Below are positions 9,515 to 17,941 of a DNA stretch of 64,000 nucleotides, in pieces. Every line of letters starts with the position of its first letter. The stretch's first letter is position 1. The position numbers were made by a program, and so were the translations under genes. The stretch is taken from assembly GCA_022826155.1 (NCBI GenBank), contig JAJDVL010000046.1, forward strand, positions 1-64,000, read 5' to 3'. This DNA comes from Prochlorococcaceae cyanobacterium jk18x22bins.40 (GTDB lineage: Bacteria > Cyanobacteriota > Cyanobacteriia > PCC-6307 > Cyanobiaceae). The notes under the pieces are model-generated. The model did no database searches and was not told the origin of the DNA. It was given only the letters and a program-made list of their open reading frames with translations.

Positions 9515-10728
9515 CAGTTCAGGCTTCCGAGAATCGCTTGTGCCATGGCCTGGCTGCCGCCATAGTGCCCGATCCTCTCATGGGCTGTGCGCAGACAGAT
9601 TGTGGGCACGTCCCCGTCCCACAGCAACGCCATCAGCAGCCGTGCCGTGTCTCTGGCGTTGGCAACGGAACCCGGTGGCCCCGTGCCACAAAACACCGCC
9701 GGTCCCAGCAGGCGCCGCTGGGCCTCCGCAAACCGGGGTGTGAACTGCGGTCCGGCGCCAGGTATTTGCAGGATTGGCTTTCCCAGGCCCACGGCCATCT
9801 CCGTGGCGGTCCCGGCCATGGCCACCAGCAACTGGCTGCCGTGGAGCACGTCGGCAAAGCGCCCCCAATAGAGCTCCACCCCCAGGTCGCCATGCACCAA
9901 CTCCAGGGCCGCAGCACCGGGGCACCGGGGACGGTGCCGTTGCAGGCGCCAGCCCTGTTGCGCCGCCACGGCTGCCAGGTGATCCACCGTGACGTCTTTC
10001 ACCAGCGCCGCAGCCAGTCCCAGGGGACCCCTGCCCGGGCGCTGGGGAAGCTGCAACAGCATGACCAACATCAGGGCCAGGTTGTTTAAGGCTTCCGGCA
10101 AGCGACTACCGGGTAACAGGCCAACGCGGGGATGAGGAAGAGATGGCAATGGTATGGTGCTGACACCTACGGCATCCAGGAAGGGATTGCCAAGAAACTC
10201 CACCCTTCGCCCCAGTTGGGTGCTCAGATCGCTAGCCGTGAACCGGTCACGGCTGAACACACCCAGGAACCGCCTGCTGCGCAGGCTCGGCCCACAGGGC
10301 CAGGGCAATCTCAGCCTGCCCTCGTAGTGGCTGGAGTAGGCCACCAGATAGCAGAACGCCGGACGGCGGCTCAGGTGGGCCACCACCACGGGCACCACGT
10401 CACCAACGGCCACTACGGCATCATAGTGGCGGGCAAGCCGTGCAGCGGTGATGGACCGCCTGAGTCCATCAATGGTTTGACCGTTGCGCAGTTCCTGAAG
10501 GACACCCCCAAGGCTTTGGTAGCCCATGCCATGGGTAGGGAAGCTGCGGGTTGCAACCGGCTCCTTGGGGATGCCAAGCTGTTGGTAGGCTTCGCCGTGG
10601 CCCACCAGGGGAAATGCAGCAGGATGGCCCCCCAGCCGAACCAGAGCCCGACCCAGGTGGGCACCGTTGAGATCTTCCCCGTGGCCGTTGCTCACCAGCA
10701 ACAGCCTTGGCCCATGGGAGCAACTCAC
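9514..10728 (-). CDS. Lipid-A-disaccharide synthase-related glycosyltransferase
   Basis: 404-residue protein resembling LpxB-type glycosyltransferases (TIGR03492-like family in cyanobacteria), of unknown acceptor. The N-terminus RLLLVSNGHGEDLNG is characteristic, with VVAVGDVVPV and a donor-binding C-terminal half (VAMAGTATEMAVGLGKPIL and GPQFTPRFAEAQRRLLG). It overlaps the upstream TPR gene by four bases and the downstream small membrane gene by one, so the three form a tight minus-strand operon. True lipid A synthesis cannot be inferred from this alone. Confidence 0.8.
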   Translation of the reverse strand: MSCSHGPRLLLVSNGHGEDLNGAHLGRALVRLGGHPAAFPLVGHGEAYQQLGIPKEPVATRSFPTHGMGYQSLGGVLQELRNGQTIDGLRRSITAARLARHYDAVVAVGDVVPVVVAHLSRRPAFCYLVAYSSHYEGRLRLPWPCGPSLRSRRFLGVFSRDRFTASDLSTQLGRRVEFLGNPFLDAVGVSTIPLPSLPHPRVGLLPGSRLPEALNNLALMLVMLLQLPQRPGRGPLGLAAALVKDVTVDHLAAVAAQQGWRLQRHRPRCPGAAALELVHGDLGVELYWGRFADVLHGSQLLVAMAGTATEMAVGLGKPILQIPGAGPQFTPRFAEAQRRLLGPAVFCGTGPPGSVANARDTARLLMALLWDGDVPTICLRTAHERIGHYGGSQAMAQAILGSLN

Positions 10729-11216
10729 GGGAAGAGCCAGGTCCTGACCTTACGCAGGGCCTGCCAGTCCCCGCGGCGCTCCAGGCCGTCCACCATGGAC
10801 CGCTGTAGATCGTCCTTCAGGTCCGGGGCCATGGTCAACACCTTCTGGATCTTCTGAATCTGCTCCCTGACCCCCTTGGTGCTGGTTTCCAGCATGGCCA
10901 GGCTGAGATTGAGACGAGCCTGGGGATCCTGGGGGCTCAGCCGCACCGCCATGCGCCCCGACTTCAAGGCCGCCAGGGGGCGGCTGGTCAGGAGTTGTAA
11001 CCAGCACAGGCAGGTCCATGCAGCACCGTGGTTGGGAGAACTACGGACAATGTCCAAAAACATGGGGAGCAATTCCTCGGCACTGCCCCCCTGCTGGTAG
11101 GCCGCCAGGGCCTGCTCAAATGGGCTCTGCACCTCGTCACCAACGCCCCCGTTGGGGACGGTGTCATCAACCATGATCGGTGTGTGGAGATCCAATGTCA
11201 CGTTATCCAATGCCAT
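10725..11216 (-). CDS. TPR-like repeat protein
   Basis: 163-residue helical protein with tetratricopeptide-like repeats: AYQQGGSAEELLPMFLDIV, PNHGAAWTCLCWLQLL and KSGRMAVRLSPQDPQARLNL. The start at 11216 gives MALDNVTLDLHTP; the frame is open 14 codons further. The stop overlaps the start of the glycosyltransferase-like gene, so it is probably translationally coupled with it. Likely a scaffold for protein contacts, partner unknown. Confidence 0.75.
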   Translation of the reverse strand: MALDNVTLDLHTPIMVDDTVPNGGVGDEVQSPFEQALAAYQQGGSAEELLPMFLDIVRSSPNHGAAWTCLCWLQLLTSRPLAALKSGRMAVRLSPQDPQARLNLSLAMLETSTKGVREQIQKIQKVLTMAPDLKDDLQRSMVDGLERRGDWQALRKVRTWLFP

Positions 11217-11833
11217 GGTCTTCCCGCAGCAGCTTCTCCCCCAGCATTTTGTCTTCACTCATCCCCCCCTTCCCTACGGCCTGGCTCCTGGTGAGCCTGC
11301 TCGCCCCCGCGGCGGCCTTGGGCCAGGCTGCGGTGCCAACCCAGAGCCTTCCCGTTCGTGCCCGGGTGTGTGGTCCCGTGCAGGAGACCATCAGCGCCGG
11401 TCTCCAGTCTCCCACCTGTGTGAACCTGGAAGTGCCGGCCACGCCCCAGGAGTATGCCATTGGCCTGATGGGGCGCTCCCAGCTTCCGCCAGAGCGTGGC
11501 ATGTGGTTTCGCTTTGATCGGCAGGATGCCGGCATCTGGATGCGCCATACGCTGATCCCCCTGGACCTGGTCTTTCTGGAGCGGGCCGATCACCATGGAT
11601 CTTCGGGTGGCGCTCCGGGTGAGACGCCCTCTGTGGCGCGCATTGTGAGGGTGGCCCATGGTGTCCAGCCCTGCCCCGGCCTGCCCTGCCCCAGCTACAC
11701 CGCTGGACAACCCGTTGACCACGTGGTGGAGCTTGCTGCTGGCGAAGCCCGGCGGCGCAACTGGACGGAGGGGACCGTGCTGGACTTCAGTCGACTGGAA
11801 GAGCCTGATGGGGAGAACGACCGCTCACAATGA
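11210..11833 (+). CDS. Exported DUF192 protein
   Basis: About 207 residues with an N-terminal signal region (FPTAWLLVSLLAPAAALGQA). The DUF192 domain follows: VNLEVPATPQEYAIGLMGRS, then RGMWFRFDRQDAGIWMRHT and IPLDLVFLE. The function of DUF192 is unknown; it is usually periplasmic or lipoprotein-anchored. The start is uncertain. ATG 11210 overlaps the divergent TPR gene start by seven bases, and a TTG at 11249 would give a more compact signal peptide. Its 3' end overlaps the convergent cobL by 47 bases. Confidence 0.82.
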   Translation: MPWSSRSSFSPSILSSLIPPFPTAWLLVSLLAPAAALGQAAVPTQSLPVRARVCGPVQETISAGLQSPTCVNLEVPATPQEYAIGLMGRSQLPPERGMWFRFDRQDAGIWMRHTLIPLDLVFLERADHHGSSGGAPGETPSVARIVRVAHGVQPCPGLPCPSYTAGQPVDHVVELAAGEARRRNWTEGTVLDFSRLEEPDGENDRSQ

Positions 11834-13046
11834 ATACGGGATTGAGGGGTTGGAGACGGGTATGCCCCCCCACCGGGCAACCGCGGCTGATCTGTGCCTG
11901 CAGGCTATGCACCTCCAGACCGGCTTCTCCGAGCTGCTGTTGCACAGCGGCAAAAGCTTCCAGCGTGGCCAGGGGAAGAACAATGCGACCGCCGGGCTTG
12001 AGGCGCGCCGCCGCCTGCTCCAGCACACTCTGACGATCTCCACCCCCGCCAATGAGCACCCGATCCGGATCGGGAAGCTTGTGCAGAACGACCAGGGCGG
12101 AGGCCCCGTGGAGATGGAGCCGCTGCAGGTCACACTCCGCCATGAGGGCGTTGCGCCGGATCAGGGGAACGGCTCCCACCCGCCGCTCCACCGCATGAAG
12201 TTCCAACCGAGGCCGCAGCCGCATGGCTTCCAGGCCCACACTGCCCACCCCAGCCCCCAGATCCCACATCACCCCGCTGGGGGGTAGGTCCAACTCCGCC
12301 AGCAGCAGCACCCGCACTTCCCGCTTGGTCATGAGGCCTGGATGGTCCCCATGCTGGCGCCAGACGCCGTCCTCCAGACCAAACCAGGGCAACGGCGCAA
12401 TACGGGAACTGGGGCGGTGCAGCAGGACCATCAGATTGAGGGGGTCCACGTCCGTGGGCAGCCCGTCGGGCTGCACTTGGCGCAGGCGCTCCGTGGGGTG
12501 TCCCAAGCGTTCCGCCAACCAGAGGTCGTAACAACCGATCATCTGGGTGGAACGGAGGACGGCCAACACGTCCGCCGGCCCGCCTTGGCATGGATCCGTC
12601 AGCACCACCAGGGCGCTGGGGTGGTGCCGCAGCTTGGCCACCAGACAGTCGGTGTCACGGCCATGGAGGCTCACCCATGCGGCGTCCTGCCATGGGCGCT
12701 TGAGCCGCGCAAACAACTGCTGCATGGAGGTGGCTGCCGGATAAAAGGTAAGGTCTTCGGGGGAAAAACGCTGCAGCAGCACACGACCCAACCCGAACCA
12801 GAGGGGATCCCCGCTGGTGAGTACCACACAATGCTTGCCCTGCTGGTGCCGCTGGGTGAGCCACCCCAGCGCTGCGTCCAGCGGGTCCATGCCGTGCATC
12901 TCTTGCGTCTTGGGCCGGGGTTGAAGTTGCTCCAGCATCCGCTGAGGGGCCAGCAAGCAATCACAACAGCTCAGCAGTTGGCGCTGGGGAGCCGCCATGG
13001 TGTTGGGGGCTCCCGCATCACAGCCAATCACGTCAATCCTGGCCAT
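11787..13046 (-). CDS. cobL: Precorrin-6Y C5,15-methyltransferase (decarboxylating), CbiE-CbiT fusion
   Basis: Bifunctional corrin-ring enzyme that methylates C5 and C15 and decarboxylates the acetate side chain at C12. The 419-residue product has an N-terminal CbiE tetrapyrrole methylase domain (MARIDVIGCDAG, VVLTSGDPLWFGLG) and a C-terminal CbiT class I methyltransferase domain (MTKREVRVLLLAELDLPP, WDLGAGVGSVGLEA). The start at 13046 begins exactly with the CbiE core. It overlaps the upstream hydrolase gene by 14 bases, so it is probably co-transcribed with it. It shares the corrinoid pathway with cobQ. Confidence 0.93.
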   Translation of the reverse strand: MARIDVIGCDAGAPNTMAAPQRQLLSCCDCLLAPQRMLEQLQPRPKTQEMHGMDPLDAALGWLTQRHQQGKHCVVLTSGDPLWFGLGRVLLQRFSPEDLTFYPAATSMQQLFARLKRPWQDAAWVSLHGRDTDCLVAKLRHHPSALVVLTDPCQGGPADVLAVLRSTQMIGCYDLWLAERLGHPTERLRQVQPDGLPTDVDPLNLMVLLHRPSSRIAPLPWFGLEDGVWRQHGDHPGLMTKREVRVLLLAELDLPPSGVMWDLGAGVGSVGLEAMRLRPRLELHAVERRVGAVPLIRRNALMAECDLQRLHLHGASALVVLHKLPDPDRVLIGGGGDRQSVLEQAAARLKPGGRIVLPLATLEAFAAVQQQLGEAGLEVHSLQAQISRGCPVGGHTRLQPLNPVFIVSGRSPHQALPVD

Positions 13047-14295
13047 GGCTTTCGGGAAACGCCCACATGGCATCGTCGTCCACCATCTGGTCATAGGAAA
13101 AGAGCGCGACGCCATCGGCGCCCGCCTCTTGGGCGTCACCCCACTGGCGCCACAAGCCCGCCGGCTGATCCGTGAACTTGTACGCCCCCAGCCCGATAAC
13201 CACCTGCCCCTGGTGGGCCTCATTCCCACCCTTTACCCGCTTCGCGGCGAGGACGCTGCGGTTGACTTGCGCGGCCAGATGTTCATCGTCGGTATAGTTC
13301 ATCACCACGGCCTTATCCAGAAATCCGTCTTCCAGCCAGCCGCGCCAGTCCTGAAAGGAGGAAAGATAGGCCCGTTCCGCCCATGGCAGAACCGCAGCGG
13401 AAACAACGACTTGTCTCCTGATCCCTTTGGCGGTTTCGTAAATGCCCCGCACGGCTGCCGTAACTTGCGCCCGCCGCCAGTCGTCCCACGCCGCAGCATC
13501 GGTGCCCGTTGCTTGCGCGTCTGCACGGGGGGCGGTTCGTCCGCTGGTTCGCTCGAAACGGGATACGGAGACCTCGTTGTATCCGAAATCAAGACGCGAC
13601 GAGAATCGGGAACCTGGTGAGATGGGCACTGCGTAGGGGTAGCGGATGTAGTCCAGGTGGACGCCCGCCAGACGCGGATAGTTCCGCACCAGATGGGCTG
13701 CGATGTTGATGATGCGCTTGCGCACTGCGGGATTGCCCGGATCCAGGAAAATGCCTGGCGTCCCCAGGCCGAAACCGTTGGCCCACTCGGGTTTTCCCGA
13801 AGCAGGGTAGTCGAGGAGGGAACGGCCGTACTGATCCAGGAGAACAGCTTGTTCCCCGAGTTCCTGAATGATGGGCGCGTTTTTGTTTTTCGCGAGAGCG
13901 TAGGCGTTGATCCACGCATGGATACGAATGGGGCATTCATGGTCTTGTCCCGTGGAGGCGAGATCCAGCAGGAGCGCCAGGGGCTCCCGCCCGAAACGCT
14001 TCGCGGGAGAATCGTCAGCCAGCGACGTTGTGAACCATGAGCGGCCCGAGCGGTAGACTTGAGCGTAAATATCCGTGACGCCTGTTGCCCGTGCGCGTTT
14101 CACCAGAGCCCTGATTTTTTCCGCGCTGTCCAGGGTTCGGTTGATGCCCTCCGCCTGCACCCAAAGGCCGACTTCGAAGGATTGGCGAGTGCAGGTGCGG
14201 GTGGGGGAATCGTCCTTCAGGGAAGATCCCCCTGAAATCAGAAACGCGATGAGCAAGAGCCAAGGCGCCCCTGTGCGCGAGAACCGCATCACCAT
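13033..14295 (-). CDS. Secreted GH10-like (GHL10/DUF187-type) glycoside hydrolase
   Basis: 420-residue exported protein. After a signal peptide (PWLLLIAFLISGGSS) comes a TIM-barrel of the 'glycosyl hydrolase-like 10' type: FEVGLWVQAEGINRTL, VTDIYAQVYRSGRSWF, PIRIHAWINAYAL, GVHLDYIRYPY and KAVVMNYTDDE. Relatives are envelope or extracellular proteins of uncertain substrate; an activity on cell wall or glycans is inference. It sits between murG and cobL, seven bases from murG and overlapping cobL. Its codon style looks somewhat unlike its neighbours by eye, so transfer is possible. Confidence 0.83.
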   Translation of the reverse strand: MVMRFSRTGAPWLLLIAFLISGGSSLKDDSPTRTCTRQSFEVGLWVQAEGINRTLDSAEKIRALVKRARATGVTDIYAQVYRSGRSWFTTSLADDSPAKRFGREPLALLLDLASTGQDHECPIRIHAWINAYALAKNKNAPIIQELGEQAVLLDQYGRSLLDYPASGKPEWANGFGLGTPGIFLDPGNPAVRKRIINIAAHLVRNYPRLAGVHLDYIRYPYAVPISPGSRFSSRLDFGYNEVSVSRFERTSGRTAPRADAQATGTDAAAWDDWRRAQVTAAVRGIYETAKGIRRQVVVSAAVLPWAERAYLSSFQDWRGWLEDGFLDKAVVMNYTDDEHLAAQVNRSVLAAKRVKGGNEAHQGQVVIGLGAYKFTDQPAGLWRQWGDAQEAGADGVALFSYDQMVDDDAMWAFPESHGQD

Positions 14296-14301
14296 GGAAT
14301 T

Positions 14302-15375
14302 TCAGTTCTGGTGCAAGGTTTCTAACACCTTCGCCACATCCGCCGCCGCATCATTTCTGGCCAGTCGTCCCATGGCGGCCACCATGGCCACCAGTGGATC
14401 CGGAGCAGGTGTCCCCATGGACAGACGGGGTCCCAGCAGGCGCCGGATGGCGCGGTCCAGTGGTGCGCCATCGGGATTTTCATGGACGATGACCGCGGCG
14501 CCGGAGGCGGCGACCGCTGCGGCATTGGCCTCCTGGTGTTGATCCGCTGCATGGGGGTAGGGCACCAGTACGGCCGGGCAACGGCTTGCCGCCAGTTCGC
14601 TGATGCTGCCCGCTCCGGCGCGGCTGATGACCAGGTCCCCATGCTGCAGGAGGCCGGCCATCTCGTCTGTGAATGGGCGCTCCACGTAGGCCGGATGCCG
14701 CAAGCTGCCCATCTCCGGATCATTGCGCCCACAGAGATGTACCAGCCGACACCCTTCCTCCAGCCAGGGCCTGGCCTGTTGCCGCACCATGCGATTCAGG
14801 CCACGGGCCCCCTGGCTGCCGCCCATCACCACCAGTAACGGTCCGGGTCCACGGGGCGCCCACTCCGGCAACGGGACCGGGCGATAGAACATGGAACGGA
14901 CCGGCGTGCCTGTGGTCCAGGTGCGCTTGGGTGGGCGGCCAAGCCTTGTTGAGTTCCACCCCAGGGCCACACCACTACAGCACCCCCCCAGCAGGCGGGT
15001 GACCCGGCCGGCAACGGCATTGGACTCATGGAGCAGCACCGGCAGCCCAGCCAGGCGTGCCGCCAGAATGGCTGGGGCAGCAATGTAGCCTCCTGTGGTG
15101 AACACCACGGTCCTGTGTTGCTGGTGCAGCAGCCGTTCCACAGCCCGCACTGCCAAAGGAAGCTGGATCAGCCGCCGCAGCCGCTCCAGACACCCCCCTT
15201 GCAAGCCCCCCATGGCCACCCAGTGCAAGGGATAACGCTTGGGCACCATGCGCCCGTCCATGCGCTCCCGCGTGCCCAGCCAATGGATGTCCCAATGGGG
15301 AAGCCTTTCCGCCACCGCCAGGGCCGGGAAGAGGTGGCCGCCGGTGCCACTGGCGGCAATCAGCAGGCGCGCCAT
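14302..15375 (-). CDS. murG: UDP-GlcNAc--lipid I N-acetylglucosaminyltransferase
   Basis: Membrane-associated GT28 enzyme that converts lipid I to lipid II in peptidoglycan synthesis. The 357-residue product has the first glycine-rich loop ASGTGGHLFPALA, the second loop VVMGGSQGARGLNR and the donor-binding RAGAGSISELAA followed by PYPHAADQHQEANA. It is the first gene of a minus-strand run murG-GH10-like-cobL with very short spacings. mraY, the preceding pathway step, is at 46761-47900. Confidence 0.95.
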   Translation of the reverse strand: MARLLIAASGTGGHLFPALAVAERLPHWDIHWLGTRERMDGRMVPKRYPLHWVAMGGLQGGCLERLRRLIQLPLAVRAVERLLHQQHRTVVFTTGGYIAAPAILAARLAGLPVLLHESNAVAGRVTRLLGGCCSGVALGWNSTRLGRPPKRTWTTGTPVRSMFYRPVPLPEWAPRGPGPLLVVMGGSQGARGLNRMVRQQARPWLEEGCRLVHLCGRNDPEMGSLRHPAYVERPFTDEMAGLLQHGDLVISRAGAGSISELAASRCPAVLVPYPHAADQHQEANAAAVAASGAAVIVHENPDGAPLDRAIRRLLGPRLSMGTPAPDPLVAMVAAMGRLARNDAAADVAKVLETLHQN

Positions 15376-15431
15376 GGTGATGATCCCGCGAAGACCGTAC
15401 CGTAGGCAAGAGGCGTCCAGGAGTACACCCC

Positions 15432-16199
15432 ATGTCCATCTCTGCCAAGCTGCTGTCCACCGCCACGGTATGGGCTCTGGCTGGCGCTTCCCTGCTGCAG
15501 CCTGGGCAAGCAGCCCGGCTGGAGAGCCAGCTTGTGGATCGTCTCCACCAAGCGCTCAACGATAACGATACCGTAGGACTCACTGCCCTGATTGGTCAGG
15601 AGGGGACTGTGGACGCCCAGCAACTGACCGCCCGGCTGGAGCGGCTGACGGAGAGCTTTGGGCCGCTCACATGGCAGGTGAGTCAGGGCCAGCTCCTCCC
15701 GGATGGGCGGGCTCGGCTGGAGTTGTTCGTCCGCGGCATGGGTGAGGTGGCAGGGGTTCTCTATCAACTGGAGGCCACACAGACCCTGGCGGTCTCCAGC
15801 CATCAGGGGCAGATCCTGAGCCAGGAGGTGCTCCAGGAGGAGTCATGGGTCTACAGTGGCGATCAGCGGTTGCCGGTGACCCTGCAGATCCCCGATGCCG
15901 TGCTGACCGGCCAACGCTACGACGTGGACGTGATCCTGGACGATCCCCTGGACAGCGGGCTGTTGGCGGGGGGCATCCTGGAAGTGGGCCCCGACGAGGT
16001 GGAGACCATGGGCGCCTCCACCATTCAGCTTGGCACCCTCAATGCCGGTGGCCTGTTCAAACGGGTCCAGGCGCCCTACATGGCCGGCGGCCAAACCTGG
16101 ACCATCATGCTGGTCCACCCCGACGGCACGTTGATTACAAGCAAACGGGTGCAGGTGCGGGATACACCGCCCCTGGCCACGCCTCCCAATTTTCCCTGA
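15432..16199 (+). CDS. Secreted conserved hypothetical protein
   Basis: 255 residues with a signal peptide (LLSTATVWALAGASLLQPGQAA). The mature part has a helical N-terminal half (RLESQLVDRLHQALNDNDTV) and a beta-rich C-terminal half (VTLQIPDAVLTGQRYDVDVI). I do not recognise a named family; similar proteins occur in marine picocyanobacteria as far as I recall. It is divergent from murG and followed after ten bases by the NnrU-like gene, so the two probably form an operon. Probably periplasmic. Confidence 0.75.
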   Translation: MSISAKLLSTATVWALAGASLLQPGQAARLESQLVDRLHQALNDNDTVGLTALIGQEGTVDAQQLTARLERLTESFGPLTWQVSQGQLLPDGRARLELFVRGMGEVAGVLYQLEATQTLAVSSHQGQILSQEVLQEESWVYSGDQRLPVTLQIPDAVLTGQRYDVDVILDDPLDSGLLAGGILEVGPDEVETMGASTIQLGTLNAGGLFKRVQAPYMAGGQTWTIMLVHPDGTLITSKRVQVRDTPPLATPPNFP

Positions 16200-16209
16200 G
16201 GTGGTCCCC

Positions 16210-16932
16210 ATGCATCACACCAGCCTGGTGATGCTGTTGCTGCTGCTGGGATTTGCGGTCATTCACAGTGGTGGCGCCGCCCTGCGGTTCTGGGGGGAAC
16301 AGCACCTGGGCCCCCGGCTTTGGCGGCTGGTCTTCGTTGGCGCCAGCCTGCCCATGGCCGTGCTGCTGGTTGCCTATTTCCTGACCCATCGCTATGACGG
16401 CCTGCGGTTGTGGAATCTGCAAGGGGTGCCCGGCATGGCGCCTGCCGTATGGGTGTTGACGGCCTTGAGTTTTGTCTTCCTCTATCCAGCCACCTTTCAC
16501 CTCCTGGAAATTCCGGCCCTGCTCAAACCCCGGGTGCGTCTCTACACCACCGGAATTCTGCGCGTCAGCCGCCATCCCCAGATGGTGGGTCAACTGCTCT
16601 GGTGCTTCAGCCACACTCTGTGGCTGGGGACCAGCTTTGCCCTCGTGGCCAGCCTGGGGCTTGTGGCCCACCACCTGTTTGCCGTGTGGCACGGGGACCG
16701 GCGGCTGCACCAACGCTTTGGCGAGGCGTTTGAAGAAGTGCGCCGCACCACCTCCGTGATTCCCTTTCAAGCGGTGTTGGATGGGCGGCAGCAGTTGGTG
16801 TTGTCGGAATTCCTGCGCCCTGCCTATGGGGGCATTCTGTTGGCCGTGGTGGTGTTTTGGTGGTCCCACCGCTGGATTGGGGCCGCCACGGCGGCCTTTG
16901 GTGTCACCCGTTTGAACCATCTCTTGATCTAA
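16210..16932 (+). CDS. NnrU family membrane protein (Z-ISO-like)
   Basis: 240-residue integral membrane protein with about six hydrophobic segments. The start HHTSLVMLLLLLGFAVIHSG, the motif YTTGILRVSRHPQMVGQLLW and the later VAHHLFAVWHGDRRL carry conserved histidines that in plant Z-ISO (15-cis-zeta-carotene isomerase) bind haem b. A carotenoid role fits the presence of crtL in the window, but other NnrU proteins have unknown jobs. The ATG at 16210 is preferred over the in-frame GTG at 16201 because of a GAGGTGG ribosome-binding site just upstream. Confidence 0.75.
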   Translation: MHHTSLVMLLLLLGFAVIHSGGAALRFWGEQHLGPRLWRLVFVGASLPMAVLLVAYFLTHRYDGLRLWNLQGVPGMAPAVWVLTALSFVFLYPATFHLLEIPALLKPRVRLYTTGILRVSRHPQMVGQLLWCFSHTLWLGTSFALVASLGLVAHHLFAVWHGDRRLHQRFGEAFEEVRRTTSVIPFQAVLDGRQQLVLSEFLRPAYGGILLAVVVFWWSHRWIGAATAAFGVTRLNHLLI

Positions 16933-16976
16933 CGGGGCATCGCCGCAAGGCTGAACCATTTCCCTGCTCGCAAGGC

Positions 16977-17813
16977 TCACGCTCCATCATCGGGTCCTGG
17001 TCCCATGGACACCTTCACCATGGCATGGCGCAGCACTTCCCCCTCCAGGTGGTAGCCACGCTGCAACTCTTCCATCACCACGTCCTCTTCATACTCGTGG
17101 CTGCGCTCCCGCATCATCGCCTCGTGGAGAGACGGATCAAAGGCCTGACCCTCAACCTTCATGGATGACACGTTCAGCCGCTTCAAGGCTGTGACCAATT
17201 GCTTGTATATCCCTTGATAGTCTTGATGGACATCCAGAGCGTGGAGTGTGTCGAGTTTTTCAGGGGACAGGGCTTTGCGTGCCCTCTCGAAATTATCAAC
17301 AACGGGCAGTATCTCCCGTAAGACTGCACAAGTATGTCGCAGTTTAAGTCTATCCTGATCACGTTCACTGCGCCGACGGAAGTTATCAAATTCAGCGGCA
17401 CGCCGCATGATCTGGTTGTCTTTTTCTTCCAATTGCTGCTGCTGCTGCTTGAACTGCTGGTCCATGGCCTCCTGCCATTGCTCCAGCTTTGACACTCTTT
17501 CCTCGAGGGGCAGCCCATGGCTGGGGGGCTGCCGCTGCTCCATGTCCTCTTCAATGGTTTCCTCCTGCCGCCGTTCCAGCTTCGATACCCGTTCCTCAAC
17601 GGACTCCCCAGAACTTGAGGGCAGAGGCTGCTCCGAACCCTCCTCCCCCTCCGCCTGGTTTGCGTCTCCTTGGGCAGAGGACTCGGCCCCGGGCTCCGGG
17701 GATGGGTTATCCTCGGATGACGTGGGCATGACGACGCCAGAAGGGGTTACCTCGCCTTGATCGGGGCCGTGGTCGGGGGAGTGGATCGGCTGACCGTGGT
17801 TCTGGCTTGTCAT
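16977..17813 (-). CDS. grpE: Nucleotide exchange factor GrpE with duplicated coiled coil
   Basis: Exchanges ADP for ATP on DnaK. The 278-residue product (start 17813) has a long acidic low-complexity N-terminus, a coiled coil, and the GrpE core: [30 protein letters not shown], and the C-terminal wing with [15 protein letters not shown]. It is longer than common GrpE, partly because EERVSKLE plus its flank occurs twice, 31 residues apart, and a QQQQQ tract follows. It is divergent from pilB. Confidence 0.93.
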   Translation of the reverse strand: MTSQNHGQPIHSPDHGPDQGEVTPSGVVMPTSSEDNPSPEPGAESSAQGDANQAEGEEGSEQPLPSSSGESVEERVSKLERRQEETIEEDMEQRQPPSHGLPLEERVSKLEQWQEAMDQQFKQQQQQLEEKDNQIMRRAAEFDNFRRRSERDQDRLKLRHTCAVLREILPVVDNFERARKALSPEKLDTLHALDVHQDYQGIYKQLVTALKRLNVSSMKVEGQAFDPSLHEAMMRERSHEYEEDVVMEELQRGYHLEGEVLRHAMVKVSMGPGPDDGA

Positions 17814-17941
17814 GACAACGGGTGAAAGACTGCTGGTAACAACCCATCTTGGCGGTTCATGGTTCCTGGCTACAAGGGCTGGCTGTGGGGGGAAGGCCGC
17901 ACTTTGTGGGAAGCCTGAAGCCCAACACCCCAGTCGGCAAT

